From: Polyangiaceae bacterium
Lineage (GTDB): Bacteria; Myxococcota_A; Polyangia; Polyangiales; Polyangiaceae
Assembly: GCA_947475525.1 (NCBI GenBank)
Contig: CANJMI010000024.1
Coordinates: forward strand, 1 to 64,000
DNA: 64,000 bases
Direction: 5' to 3'
The notes under the pieces are model-generated. The model did no database searches. It worked only from the letters and a program-made list of their open reading frames with translations, and was not told where the DNA came from. This document shows, piece by piece, positions 1-8,283 of the stretch. A program made the translations under genes and the position numbers. Numbering within the stretch: the stretch's first letter is position 1; every line of letters starts with the position of its first letter.

Positions 1-2
1 AG

Positions 3-191
3 GGTGGCGGCTTCGGTGGCCCTCCTCAGGGTGGCGGCTTCGGTGGCCCTCCTCAGGGTGGCGGCTTCGGTGGCCCTCCTCAGGGTGGCGGCTTCGGTGG
101 CCCTCCTCAAGGTGACGGCTTCGGTGGCCCTCCTCAAGGTGGCGGCTTCGGTGGCCCTCCTCAGGGTGGCGGCTTCGGTGGCCCTCCTCAG
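3..191 (+). repeat. 27-bp tandem repeat, seven copies
   Basis: A 27-bp unit beginning ggtggcggcttcggtggc is repeated seven times almost exactly. Differences are silent (cag/caa) apart from one Gly to Asp change in the fifth copy. The near identity suggests recent expansion, so copy number may vary between strains. Confidence 0.9.
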
Positions 192-203
192 GGTTTTCGC
201 TGA
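3..203 (+). CDS. Gly/Pro/Gln-rich nonapeptide-repeat protein, C-terminal end (partial)
   Basis: Only the last 66 codons are inside the window. In this frame the sequence reads seven tandem copies of GGGFGGPPQ (one copy is GDGFGGPPQ), followed by GFR and a TGA stop at 201-203. The upstream part, and so the domain that carries the tail, is outside the window. Gly/Pro/Gln tails like this are common low-complexity C-termini of myxobacterial surface or regulatory proteins and are probably disordered. A second frame is also open across the repeat (VAASVALLR units), but it runs past the stop and the terminator that follow the glycine frame. The glycine frame is preferred because it ends just before that terminator. 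Function unknown. Confidence 0.6.
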   Translation, partial: GGGFGGPPQGGGFGGPPQGGGFGGPPQGGGFGGPPQGDGFGGPPQGGGFGGPPQGGGFGGPPQGFR

Positions 204-231
204 GCCTAGGTTCGGTAGGGCTTCCGTCGGG

Positions 232-272
232 AGCCCGCTTGCCTTCGCGGCGAAGCGGGCTTTTCCCTTTTT
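232..272 (+). terminator. Rho-independent terminator after the repeat protein
   Basis: The arms agcccgctt (232-240) and aagcgggct (253-261) form a 9-bp GC-rich stem with a 12-nt loop, followed by two short T runs (261-264 and 268-272). It lies 29 bp after the stop at 203 and is one of the few intrinsic terminators recognised in the window. Confidence 0.75.
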
Positions 273-498
273 GTGGGATGCCGATAGGCACACCTTCAGG
301 CGAGGCACATAGTGGCACACTATGGCGAATGTGGCGTTGGCGGGGCGTGGAACGACGCGGCGGCTCGCTCGACGGGGCGCTCAATCGCAAGCGTTTTGTA
401 AGCAAAAACGCAGGAAACCCGCGATATTAGCGGGGGCGTGGCACGCGTTTCGCTAAGGCGTCACGCGGCACGGCATTCTTCCAAAGGACGACAGACCC
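273..498 (+). promoter_or_regulatory. Non-coding leader upstream of the 499 lipoprotein, with two dyads
   Basis: No convincing gene is seen. Two dyads stand out. CATAGTG-gca-CACTATG (308-324) is a perfect 7-bp inverted repeat of operator size. GCGTTTT-gtaagca-AAAACGC (391-411) is a 7-bp hairpin about 90 bp before the next start codon. A likely ribosome site, aaagga, lies at about 482-487. Promoter elements could not be fixed with confidence. Confidence 0.35.
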
Positions 499-1101
499 AT
501 GAAATCAACATCCCTCGGCTACGTGAGTTTTTTCGTTCTCGTCGCGACCGCGTTCGCGTCCGGTTGCCTGAAATCGGAGGTGATCGACGAGGCCAATCTC
601 AGCAGTGGCGGCCAATCGCCGACCGGAGGCGGCGGCACGAGGCCCATCGACCCGCTTCACGAAGGCGTCGCGATGAGGTGGGATGCGATCCCGAGCGACC
701 CGGTGGAGAGCGGTACGGTCGTCTCCTCCTCCAGTGGCGGTGGGCCGGCGGGTGATTCCTTGTACGTCACCTTCGGCAGAAACGTCGCGTTCACTTGCGG
801 CACGAGCCCGTTCGCGCCGGTCGCGTGCCCGGGCTGGTCGGTCGGCTTCACTCTGCCCGTGGAGCTCCAGCACCCCGGCAGCATCTCGCTCGACGACCCG
901 CGCATCAACGCAACCTCCTCCGAATCGTTTCCGAACGAGGGCGTCGCCGACGCCAGCTGCTACTTCGGAGGCGGCTCGTTCTTCGATGGAAAGCTGGAAA
1001 TCCTGTCATTCGATGACGGCTTCCTCACGTTCCGCATCGACGGCGCGCCCGTCTTTGCCTTCGACGCGAACGGCGAGCACCAGGTGCCGATCTGCAATTG
1101 A
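499..1101 (+). CDS. Putative secreted lipoprotein, unknown function
   Basis: This 200-residue protein starts with a clear lipoprotein signal: MKST, a hydrophobic stretch, then the lipobox ASGC with lipid-bearing Cys near residue 23. A Gly/Ser-rich linker follows, then a compact domain of about 150 residues with four further Cys, possibly two disulfides. The ATG at 499 follows aaagga with suitable spacing. No family was recognised. It converges on the 1118 gene with a 16-bp gap. The composition is typical of small myxobacterial outer-membrane lipoproteins. Confidence 0.7.
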   Translation: MKSTSLGYVSFFVLVATAFASGCLKSEVIDEANLSSGGQSPTGGGGTRPIDPLHEGVAMRWDAIPSDPVESGTVVSSSSGGGPAGDSLYVTFGRNVAFTCGTSPFAPVACPGWSVGFTLPVELQHPGSISLDDPRINATSSESFPNEGVADASCYFGGGSFFDGKLEILSFDDGFLTFRIDGAPVFAFDANGEHQVPICN

Positions 1102-1117
1102 CGTGCGCGCGGTTCGC

Positions 1118-2749
1118 TCACGGACTGTATTGGCGGAGCCAGCCGTCGACGCCGGTCAACGTCATCGTCTCCACGCCGGCGCCGTACGCGAAGCCGTTCG
1201 CATCGATGGCGACGCCGAAGACGGCATCGTCACCGTTCGCCTTGCCGTTGAAGCTTTGTGTCCACAAAACGTCGCCGTTTGCGTTGAATTTGCGGACCCA
1301 CGTGTCGAGGCTCGTGTCGGCGAGCTGCTCGTAACCACCGACGACGACATCGCCGTTCGCGTTGACCGCCACGCTGCCTCCAGCGTCGACGAGGTTGGCC
1401 TTGCCGTTGTAGCCCTTCGTCCACACCGTGGCGCCGTTCGTGTCGAGTTTTCCAACCCATACGTTGTAATTTTGCGCCACCGTGAACTCTGCGCCCGAGA
1501 CGATCACGTTGCCGTTCGAGTCGGTGACGATGCCGAAACCGAAGTCGTCACCGTTCGCCGCCCCGTTGAAGACCTTCGTCCAGACGATGGTCGGCAGCAG
1601 GCCGCCGTCCGTGTACTTGCGGATCCAAACGTCGTTCTTGTTGGCGTTTACGATCGAGCCGGTTGCGACGATGGCGCCGTTGGCGTCGATGTGAACGGCG
1701 TTCGCGAGGTCGTTGTCGGCCATCGTGCCGGTCGCAATGTCCGCCCACACGATGTCGCCATTCGTCCCTTTGACCTTCGCGACGGCCACATCGAGCCCCT
1801 CGAACACGTCGGTCGTGACGCCCGCCGCGAAGATGGCGTCGCCCATCGAATCGATCGCGACGCCAAAGCCGATGTCGTCGGCACCCGTTACGCCAGCGTT
1901 GTAACGCTGCGCCCACAGCCCCGCGCCAGCCGAGCTCAGCTTGCGCAGCAGAATGTCCCTCGAACCGTCGAAGTCTTCCTCGTAGCCGACGACGAACACG
2001 TTGTCGGCCGCGTCCACGGCCACGCCGTTCGCCGAATCGTTGGCACCGCTGTCGAACGTCTTGCCCCACACGAGCTTCCCGGTCGCGTCGTACTTGCGGA
2101 CAACGATGTCGAGATCGAAGATTCCGACGGTCTCACCGACGACAATCGAATGGCCTTTGGAGTCGATGGCGACACCGTAAAAGTACTCATCGAAATTATC
2201 GTACGTCGTGGTCCACACGGGCGTCCCCGAGAGCACACAGCCCTTGTTGCATCCATCCCCGTCGAGCGCGTTCGCGTCATCGCAAGCTTCGACGCCTTGT
2301 TGGACGAGTCCGTCGCCACAGATGGCTTTGGTGCACGCGGCCGTGCAAGCGCCCGCGTTGGAGTTCTTCGGGCCAAGATCGCACGCTTCGCCCGCTTCGA
2401 CTTTGCCATTTCCGCAAAGGGGCGCGTCGCTGCCTCCGCCGGAGCCACTGGTGCTGGCGGAGGTGGACGCTTGGCTGCTCGAGGTCGAACCGCTGGATGC
2501 CGCGGCGCCGCCCGAGCCATTGCTCGAGGAACCGGTTGTCGACGAATTCGAACTGGCCATTGCGCCGTCACCGCCACTGTCACCGCCGTTGCCCGTCGTC
2601 GTCGCGGAGACCTGTCCGCCAGAGCCGCTCGTCGCGACCGCTGAGGCGCCGTCCGCCGTGTCATCGCTTCCGGTGCTGCCCGTCGCGCAGGCCGCGCCAC
2701 ACACGGCGTAGAGGCACCCTAAAAACAGTGACGTGAGCTTTTTCCCCAT
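1118..2749 (-). CDS. Cys-rich (myxobacterial repeat) and SBBP beta-propeller lipoprotein
   Basis: This is a 543-residue exported protein. The start MGKKLTS gives a typical lipoprotein signal ending in CGAAC; a GTG 24 bp upstream is also possible but would add residues before the charged start. After a long Ser/Gly/Thr linker come two disulfide-rich units matching the myxobacterial Cys repeat (CGNGKVEAGEACD and CGDGLVQQGVEACDD). About six SBBP-type repeats of some 50 residues follow, each of the kind VAIDSKGHSIVVG then a kinase-unrelated W/F-rich strand. These repeats normally build a beta-propeller. Likely a cell-surface binding protein; the ligand is unknown. It lies 43 bp downstream of mutS on the same strand and may be co-transcribed. 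Confidence 0.75.
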   Translation of the reverse strand: MGKKLTSLFLGCLYAVCGAACATGSTGSDDTADGASAVATSGSGGQVSATTTGNGGDSGGDGAMASSNSSTTGSSSNGSGGAAASSGSTSSSQASTSASTSGSGGGSDAPLCGNGKVEAGEACDLGPKNSNAGACTAACTKAICGDGLVQQGVEACDDANALDGDGCNKGCVLSGTPVWTTTYDNFDEYFYGVAIDSKGHSIVVGETVGIFDLDIVVRKYDATGKLVWGKTFDSGANDSANGVAVDAADNVFVVGYEEDFDGSRDILLRKLSSAGAGLWAQRYNAGVTGADDIGFGVAIDSMGDAIFAAGVTTDVFEGLDVAVAKVKGTNGDIVWADIATGTMADNDLANAVHIDANGAIVATGSIVNANKNDVWIRKYTDGGLLPTIVWTKVFNGAANGDDFGFGIVTDSNGNVIVSGAEFTVAQNYNVWVGKLDTNGATVWTKGYNGKANLVDAGGSVAVNANGDVVVGGYEQLADTSLDTWVRKFNANGDVLWTQSFNGKANGDDAVFGVAIDANGFAYGAGVETMTLTGVDGWLRQYSP

Positions 2750-2792
2750 GCGGAAAAATGTAGGCCCATGCACTCAGTTCGTCAATCGCGGC

Positions 2793-5423
2793 TCAGCGCT
2801 CTTCGCCCGCGAGCTTCTTCCACTCGGCGAGCAGCTGCAGCGCGTCGAGAGGTGTGAGTCGGTTGACGTCCAGCGCCTTCAGCTTGCGAGCGAGCTCGGC
2901 TGCGTGGGGTTCATCGCTCCTGGTGGGCGTAGGCGCGACGCTCGAAAATAGCCCGAGCTGCCGTTCGCTCGTCCGCCGGACTTTGGGGCCGCCGGGTGTT
3001 GGTGTGCCTTCGTCTTCGAGCGTGAGCAGCAACTCCCGGGCCCGAGCTACGACGCCGTCGGGTAGTCCCGCGAGCTTGGCGACCGCGATGCCGAAGCTTC
3101 GATTGACGGCCCCCTTGGTGAGCCGGTGTAGAAACACGATGTCGCCGCCGTGCTCGCGGGCGGAGACCGAGTAGTTCGCGAGCCCCGGAGAGTTGTCGGC
3201 GAGTGTGGTGAGCTCGTGATAATGCGTCGCAAAAATCGCGCGGCAGCGTATGCGCTCGTGAAGGTGCTCGGCCACTGCCCACGCGATCGCGAGGCCGTCG
3301 AAGGTACTCGTGCCGCGTCCGATCTCGTCGAGAATGACGAGTGAGCGGCGCGTGGCATCTCGCAAAATCGTGGCCGTCTCGCGCATCTCGACCATGAATG
3401 TGCTCTCGCCGCGCGCGAGGTTGTCGCTCGCACCGACACGCGAGAGTACGCGATCGACGATGCCCACGCGGGCGGCCGCCGCCGGGACGAAACTGCCCAT
3501 TTGTGCGAGGATCGCGAGCAACGCGACTTGCCGCATCAACGTGGATTTACCCGCCATGTTCGGTCCCGTCACGAGCAACATGCGCTCACCGTCGAGGTCG
3601 AGCGTGGTGTCATTCGGGACGAAAGTGCCAACTGGAACGCGACGCTCCACGACTGGGTGACGCGCTTCTGCGAACGCGAGCGCCGGCCCATCGTCGACGT
3701 CGGGGCGTCGGTAGTCTTGGCGATGCGCGACTTCGGCGAGGGCGGACGAGACGTCCCAATGCGCGATGGCCCCCGCGATCGCACGCAATGGCTCGGCTCG
3801 CTCGGCGACGTGCCGGACGAGCTCCGCGAAGAGCCCGGCTTCGCGTTCGGCGTAGTGCTCTTCGGCACCGAGGACTTTTTCCGCGAGCGTGTCGAGTTCG
3901 TCCGAGGTGTAGCGCTCAGCGTTGACGAGCGTCTGCTTGCGGCGCCAAGTTCCGGGCGCCTTGTTCATGTGCGCCTTGGTGACCTCGATGTACCAACCGA
4001 AGCCGCGCGTGTACTTCACCTTCAGCGAGGCGATCTCGAGCTCCTGGCGCAATCGAGCCTCGAGTTTCGCGACACGGTCGCCGCCATTCGCTCGCAGGGT
4101 GCGAAGCTCGTCGAGCTCCGCGTCGTAGCCTTCACGCAGCACTCCGCCGTCGCTCAGGCGCAGCGGGGGGTCATCGACGAGAGCATGCGCCAAGAGGTCA
4201 CGGAGGTCGGCTTGCGGGTCCACGGTGAGCGAGAGCAGTCCTCGGTCGAGCTCGCGGATCGAGGCCAACGCCTGGAGGGCATCGGGAAGGGCGGTCAGGC
4301 TCCGCTCGAGCGCCCCGAGGTCGCGGGGTGAACTCTCGCCGAGGCTCGCACGCACCACGAGGCGATCGATGTCACCGAACCGCGCGAGGGCGGAACGCAG
4401 TTCGTGGCGCGCGCGTGCGTGCGTCAGCATGTGTTCGACGGCATCGTGCCTGCGCCGAATAGCGGCGACGTCGGTCAGCGGCGCGAGAAGCTGTCGTCGC
4501 AAGAGCCGTGCTCCGCCCGCGGTGACGGTCTCGTCGATCATCGTGAGGAGGGCATTGTCACGGCTTCCGTCCGCGCACCGCACGAGCTCGAGGTGGGATT
4601 GCGCCGTCTCGTCGATGCGCATGCACGCATCCGGATCGTATGGAGCGATGCGGCGAACGGGCAGGGTCGTCTCGGGCAGGTTGCGCGCCGCAAAACGCAA
4701 GGCTCGCGCGGCTGCGCGTACGGCCTCGGGTAGGTGCTCACGGACGGCATCGTCGTAGAGCGGTAGTGGAACGGGTCCGTCGAGATGCACGCGTGCGTCG
4801 TCGAGCGGGCCATCCTCACGGAGCGACGCGCGCGGGCAGGCGAGGGCAATGGCGCCGCGTAGTTCGTCGAGCTCGCTTGGGAGGAGCAATTCAGCCGGCT
4901 CGGCGCGGGCGATTTCTCCGAGCAAGAGGGCGAGGCCATTCGTCGTGCAGGCTGACATCTCGCCCGTCGAGACGTCGAGGAGGGCGAGGCCAAACGCGCT
5001 TCCATCTTTGGTGCCGTCGATCGCAACGAGATGGTTTGGGCGCTTGGAGTCGAGTTGGCCGTCGTCGGTGAGTAGGCCCGGTGTGAGCACCCGGACGACC
5101 TTCCGCGGGACGAGCCCTTTCAGCTTGCTCGGGTCGCCGAGCTGCTCGCAGATCGCGACCTTATGCCCGCGGGAAATGAGCTTCGCGATGTATCCGTGCG
5201 CGGCGTGGTACGGCACGCCAGCCATCGGTACCTGCTCCGGAGAGCCCTTGTTGCGACTCGTCAGCGTGAGGTTTATCTCGCGCGCCACGAGGATGGCGTC
5301 GTCGCCAAACATTTCGTAAAAGTCGCCGAGCCGAAAGAACAGGATCGCGTCCGGGAAGGCGAGCTTCGCCTCCCGGTATTGTTCCATTACCGGCGTGAGC
5401 TTTTTCGTCGACGGTCCGTACAA
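2793..5423 (-). CDS. mutS: DNA mismatch repair protein MutS
   Basis: At 876 residues this is full length for MutS. The N-terminal mismatch-binding domain carries the Phe-X-Glu signature within GDFYEMF (residues 34-39). Connector, lever and clamp regions follow. The ATPase domain has Walker A TGPNMAGKST at 619-628, Walker B LVILDEIGRGTSTFDG at about 696-711, and the ATHYHEL segment. It recognises base mismatches and small loops and recruits MutL; mutL is not in the window. The start is a TTG preceded by aagga, chosen because the family has about 10 residues before the conserved MEQY-like segment. It is 31 bp downstream of the 5455-8283 gene. Confidence 0.97.
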   Translation of the reverse strand: MYGPSTKKLTPVMEQYREAKLAFPDAILFFRLGDFYEMFGDDAILVAREINLTLTSRNKGSPEQVPMAGVPYHAAHGYIAKLISRGHKVAICEQLGDPSKLKGLVPRKVVRVLTPGLLTDDGQLDSKRPNHLVAIDGTKDGSAFGLALLDVSTGEMSACTTNGLALLLGEIARAEPAELLLPSELDELRGAIALACPRASLREDGPLDDARVHLDGPVPLPLYDDAVREHLPEAVRAAARALRFAARNLPETTLPVRRIAPYDPDACMRIDETAQSHLELVRCADGSRDNALLTMIDETVTAGGARLLRRQLLAPLTDVAAIRRRHDAVEHMLTHARARHELRSALARFGDIDRLVVRASLGESSPRDLGALERSLTALPDALQALASIRELDRGLLSLTVDPQADLRDLLAHALVDDPPLRLSDGGVLREGYDAELDELRTLRANGGDRVAKLEARLRQELEIASLKVKYTRGFGWYIEVTKAHMNKAPGTWRRKQTLVNAERYTSDELDTLAEKVLGAEEHYAEREAGLFAELVRHVAERAEPLRAIAGAIAHWDVSSALAEVAHRQDYRRPDVDDGPALAFAEARHPVVERRVPVGTFVPNDTTLDLDGERMLLVTGPNMAGKSTLMRQVALLAILAQMGSFVPAAAARVGIVDRVLSRVGASDNLARGESTFMVEMRETATILRDATRRSLVILDEIGRGTSTFDGLAIAWAVAEHLHERIRCRAIFATHYHELTTLADNSPGLANYSVSAREHGGDIVFLHRLTKGAVNRSFGIAVAKLAGLPDGVVARARELLLTLEDEGTPTPGGPKVRRTSERQLGLFSSVAPTPTRSDEPHAAELARKLKALDVNRLTPLDALQLLAEWKKLAGEER

Positions 5424-5454
5424 GGTTCTAAGTCCTTCAGCGGATTCGAGCGGG

Positions 5455-8283
5455 TCACTGATACTGGCGGGACACCGAGAGCGTGCCCGTGCTCAGCATC
5501 GTCAGTCCTTGAAGTGAGCCGTCGCTCACGACCACTTCGCGGGTCAATGGCAAGAACGTCGCCGCCGTGGGCTGCACATCGGTCGAACCGTTCGCGCCAA
5601 AGAGTGTCACTTGCAGCGGATTGAACTGCGCTTGCGTTGCGAAATCGAAGCGCATGTCGCGCCGTGCCGCGGCCCCGCGTCGAATCGCGAACCGAAAGAA
5701 TGGGTTGATGAACGCGCGAACGTCGTCGTCGCGTACCGGGCCCTCCGCCACGATTTCACGCACGCGGCCATTCAACCTGGCAAGATCGCTGTCGCATCGC
5801 GAGCGGCATACGCCGTCGTCATCGCGCGCGCCGTGGCTCAAAAAACCGACCTGCGAGCCTGTCACGATCCACTGAGAACCGCCGCGAATTTTGTATTGCA
5901 CGACGTTCGGGAAGCAGCACTTCAGCTCGGGTGAAGGGAGCCCTTCGCGCGGCGAGACGACCAGCACGTCGTCTTTGGCTACGTCGATGCGGAGGTCGCG
6001 CAAGACGAGGGGATTCTGTGAGGTGCCGTACGTTTGTTGGCACGCCGTGAAGCTGCACACGCTCTGCTCGTTCCAGTATTTGTCGGTGATGACGGGCGTG
6101 TCGCTGATGACCTGAACGTAGTCCGCGAGCGCCCGCGCTTCGAGTCCGGCGGCCGCCGCGGCAAGGCCTTCCAATTCAATAAGCTCGTCTGCGACGGCAC
6201 TCGCGCCCATCACGCCGCGCGCGCAGAAGCTGGTCGAAGGATCGCGGAACTCGTATCCGCCATCCTTCGGTTCGAGGGACGCGAAGCGATTTACAAATCC
6301 GACGAGTGAGCCTTCGTAGGTCACCGACCATGCTTGCGCGAGAATGTGTGCGCGCGGGTCTTCCTGATTCATGGCGAGCACGTGGTCGTTGGCGCCGTCG
6401 GCATCCGTGCCGACGAGGAGACCACTCGTGCGGTCGATGGCCTTCGCCGTCGAACCCACCGGCAATGTCAGATCCACCGAGAGCTCGTGCGTCGGTACCG
6501 TCGCCCGCATCCGCGGAGCATCGGGGGCGTTCGGCTCGAGCGTCGTGCCATCGATATCGAACAAGAGTGGTAGCGCTTGAATGCCGGGCTGAGTCGCGAC
6601 CACGTTCTCGCGGAATGCGAGGTAGCTGCTCGCACGCGGTTGGTGAGGCAGGACGGAGTTGCAGCTGTATTCGGTGCTCGCTCCGGGCAGGTCGGCGGCC
6701 GTATCGCTGCAGCCGAAGAGGGCATCGCGGGTTTTCGGTCCGCGGCACGCGTCGTCGAAGTCATCGATGTCGATCGCGACGACGTTTCCGCTCGCGAGCA
6801 CGGCGAGTCCGAAGACCCCTCGCAGCTTGCGTGGACCCGCTCCACCCGAGAAATCATTGGCCGTGCGGTATTTTGCCGCCGCGTCCGTCGCGCTGGAACT
6901 TGGGTCGCACCGCACCGGGAGCGTGGCGCCCGTCGTCGCGTCGGATTGCTCGGAACGCTGTTCGAACAGAACGATTTCACGCGGTGGCGAGCCAAAGCGA
7001 ATGCGGTCACGCGGCTGGAAAGGGTTGTGCTCGGCGTGAGGTCGCTCGAGTGGACGACGGCTCACCGCGGTGTCGCTCACGTCGAACACCATCAGGCTGC
7101 CATCGACGTCATCGAGGGCGTAGGCGTAACGCTGAAGCTCGAAGGTGAGCGGGCTCACGGCCACGCGGCTCGTCGTGACGACGCGGGTTGGATCTTCGGC
7201 CGAAGTGGCGACGAGCGGCGTGGTCTCGACGGGGTCGCACGGGGTCGGCATGTCGATGCGGTGAATCGTGGGTGCACCCGCGTCCGCGATGTAGGCACGG
7301 AAGCCGCCGCTTGGCCGCGCAGCTATCGCGATGTCCGACGGTTTCGACACGAAGGTCGACACGGAGAGCTCGCTCGGCGGGCGTTCGACGCACGAGACTC
7401 GGTCCGCGAGGGGTAGCTCCTGCTCGGGGCTGAGCGCGACATCGAGCGGTAGGAATCGTTCGACGCGGCACGGCTCAAAAGCCCCGTTTTCCTGGTCGAG
7501 GATGGCCTGCGCGTCGATGACGGCGACGCCGCCTTTCTTCGGCAGCGTCACGAGCAATTTGTAGCGCCCCGGGCTGCCGGCTGCGGCAGCGTCCGTCGCG
7601 AGGTCTCCATGGCAATGCGCGAGGCCGGCGGGGCCGCAGCTCGCGTCGGCGTCGGGGGCACCGTAGGCGGCATCGCAACTCGGGCGCGTGGCTCCGTCGG
7701 GACCAGGCGCGTCGACGACGAGCTCGATGCGGCCGGGCGTCTCGGGCAACGAACACGCGGGCCAGTCGCTCACGTGCGTCGCGCCGCCGCGGATCCGCTC
7801 CGACACGAGCGCGAAAATTCCTTCGTAGCCGACTTCGGCGACGCTGACGAAGCTCGCCATGCCGCCCGGCGTGGAGACGATGTCCGTGGGCATGGCGCCG
7901 ACGGGCAGAAAGTTTGTGCCCGGAGTTGCGGGGTCGGAGTCGACGAGTGGGCTCGCGGTGACCGTGAGGTCGATGACGGCGATTTCACCGCGGAGCGGCT
8001 GCGTCGTCAGCGCGTACAGATGAGGAATCGAGACGTCGGCGGAGCGCGCGCTGCTGCACTGCGAGAGCGGAAGCGCGACCGACGAACCCCCGTCGACGGT
8101 GGGAGGCGCGAGGCATACAAACGAGGTGGGCCCCGTCCCTTGCAAGGCCTTCACCGCGCCGGCTGCGGTCGTGGCCGTGCAGCCCGGATTCGCCGCAACC
8201 GCGATCGCCAACGCCACCACGGTTCCCAGGGCCGTGATGCTGCGGATGCCCCGACCCGCACCGAAGGTTCGACCCCGCGTCAT
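5455..8283 (-). CDS. Large secreted lipoprotein, likely beta-propeller, unknown function
   Basis: This protein has 942 residues. The N-terminus has a basic start (MTRGRTFGAGRG), a hydrophobic segment and the lipobox-like end NPGC near residue 34. The body contains repeated short strands such as PTDIVSTPGGMASFVSV and KPSDIAIAARPSGG, resembling NHL/YVTN beta-propeller proteins, with scattered Cys clusters (CSFTACQ, CRSRCD). No enzyme motif was seen. Its ATG overlaps the stop of the 8280-9881 gene by four bases (ATGA), so the two are translationally coupled and probably act together at the cell surface. Confidence 0.65.
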   Translation of the reverse strand: MTRGRTFGAGRGIRSITALGTVVALAIAVAANPGCTATTAAGAVKALQGTGPTSFVCLAPPTVDGGSSVALPLSQCSSARSADVSIPHLYALTTQPLRGEIAVIDLTVTASPLVDSDPATPGTNFLPVGAMPTDIVSTPGGMASFVSVAEVGYEGIFALVSERIRGGATHVSDWPACSLPETPGRIELVVDAPGPDGATRPSCDAAYGAPDADASCGPAGLAHCHGDLATDAAAAGSPGRYKLLVTLPKKGGVAVIDAQAILDQENGAFEPCRVERFLPLDVALSPEQELPLADRVSCVERPPSELSVSTFVSKPSDIAIAARPSGGFRAYIADAGAPTIHRIDMPTPCDPVETTPLVATSAEDPTRVVTTSRVAVSPLTFELQRYAYALDDVDGSLMVFDVSDTAVSRRPLERPHAEHNPFQPRDRIRFGSPPREIVLFEQRSEQSDATTGATLPVRCDPSSSATDAAAKYRTANDFSGGAGPRKLRGVFGLAVLASGNVVAIDIDDFDDACRGPKTRDALFGCSDTAADLPGASTEYSCNSVLPHQPRASSYLAFRENVVATQPGIQALPLLFDIDGTTLEPNAPDAPRMRATVPTHELSVDLTLPVGSTAKAIDRTSGLLVGTDADGANDHVLAMNQEDPRAHILAQAWSVTYEGSLVGFVNRFASLEPKDGGYEFRDPSTSFCARGVMGASAVADELIELEGLAAAAAGLEARALADYVQVISDTPVITDKYWNEQSVCSFTACQQTYGTSQNPLVLRDLRIDVAKDDVLVVSPREGLPSPELKCCFPNVVQYKIRGGSQWIVTGSQVGFLSHGARDDDGVCRSRCDSDLARLNGRVREIVAEGPVRDDDVRAFINPFFRFAIRRGAAARRDMRFDFATQAQFNPLQVTLFGANGSTDVQPTAATFLPLTREVVVSDGSLQGLTMLSTGTLSVSRQYQ

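Noticed and set aside
683-2644. Very long plus-strand open frame opposite the 1118-2749 lipoprotein gene
   Set aside because: Arg/Ala-rich shadow of a high-GC gene; the minus-strand frame has a lipobox, Cys repeats and SBBP motifs that explain the region.
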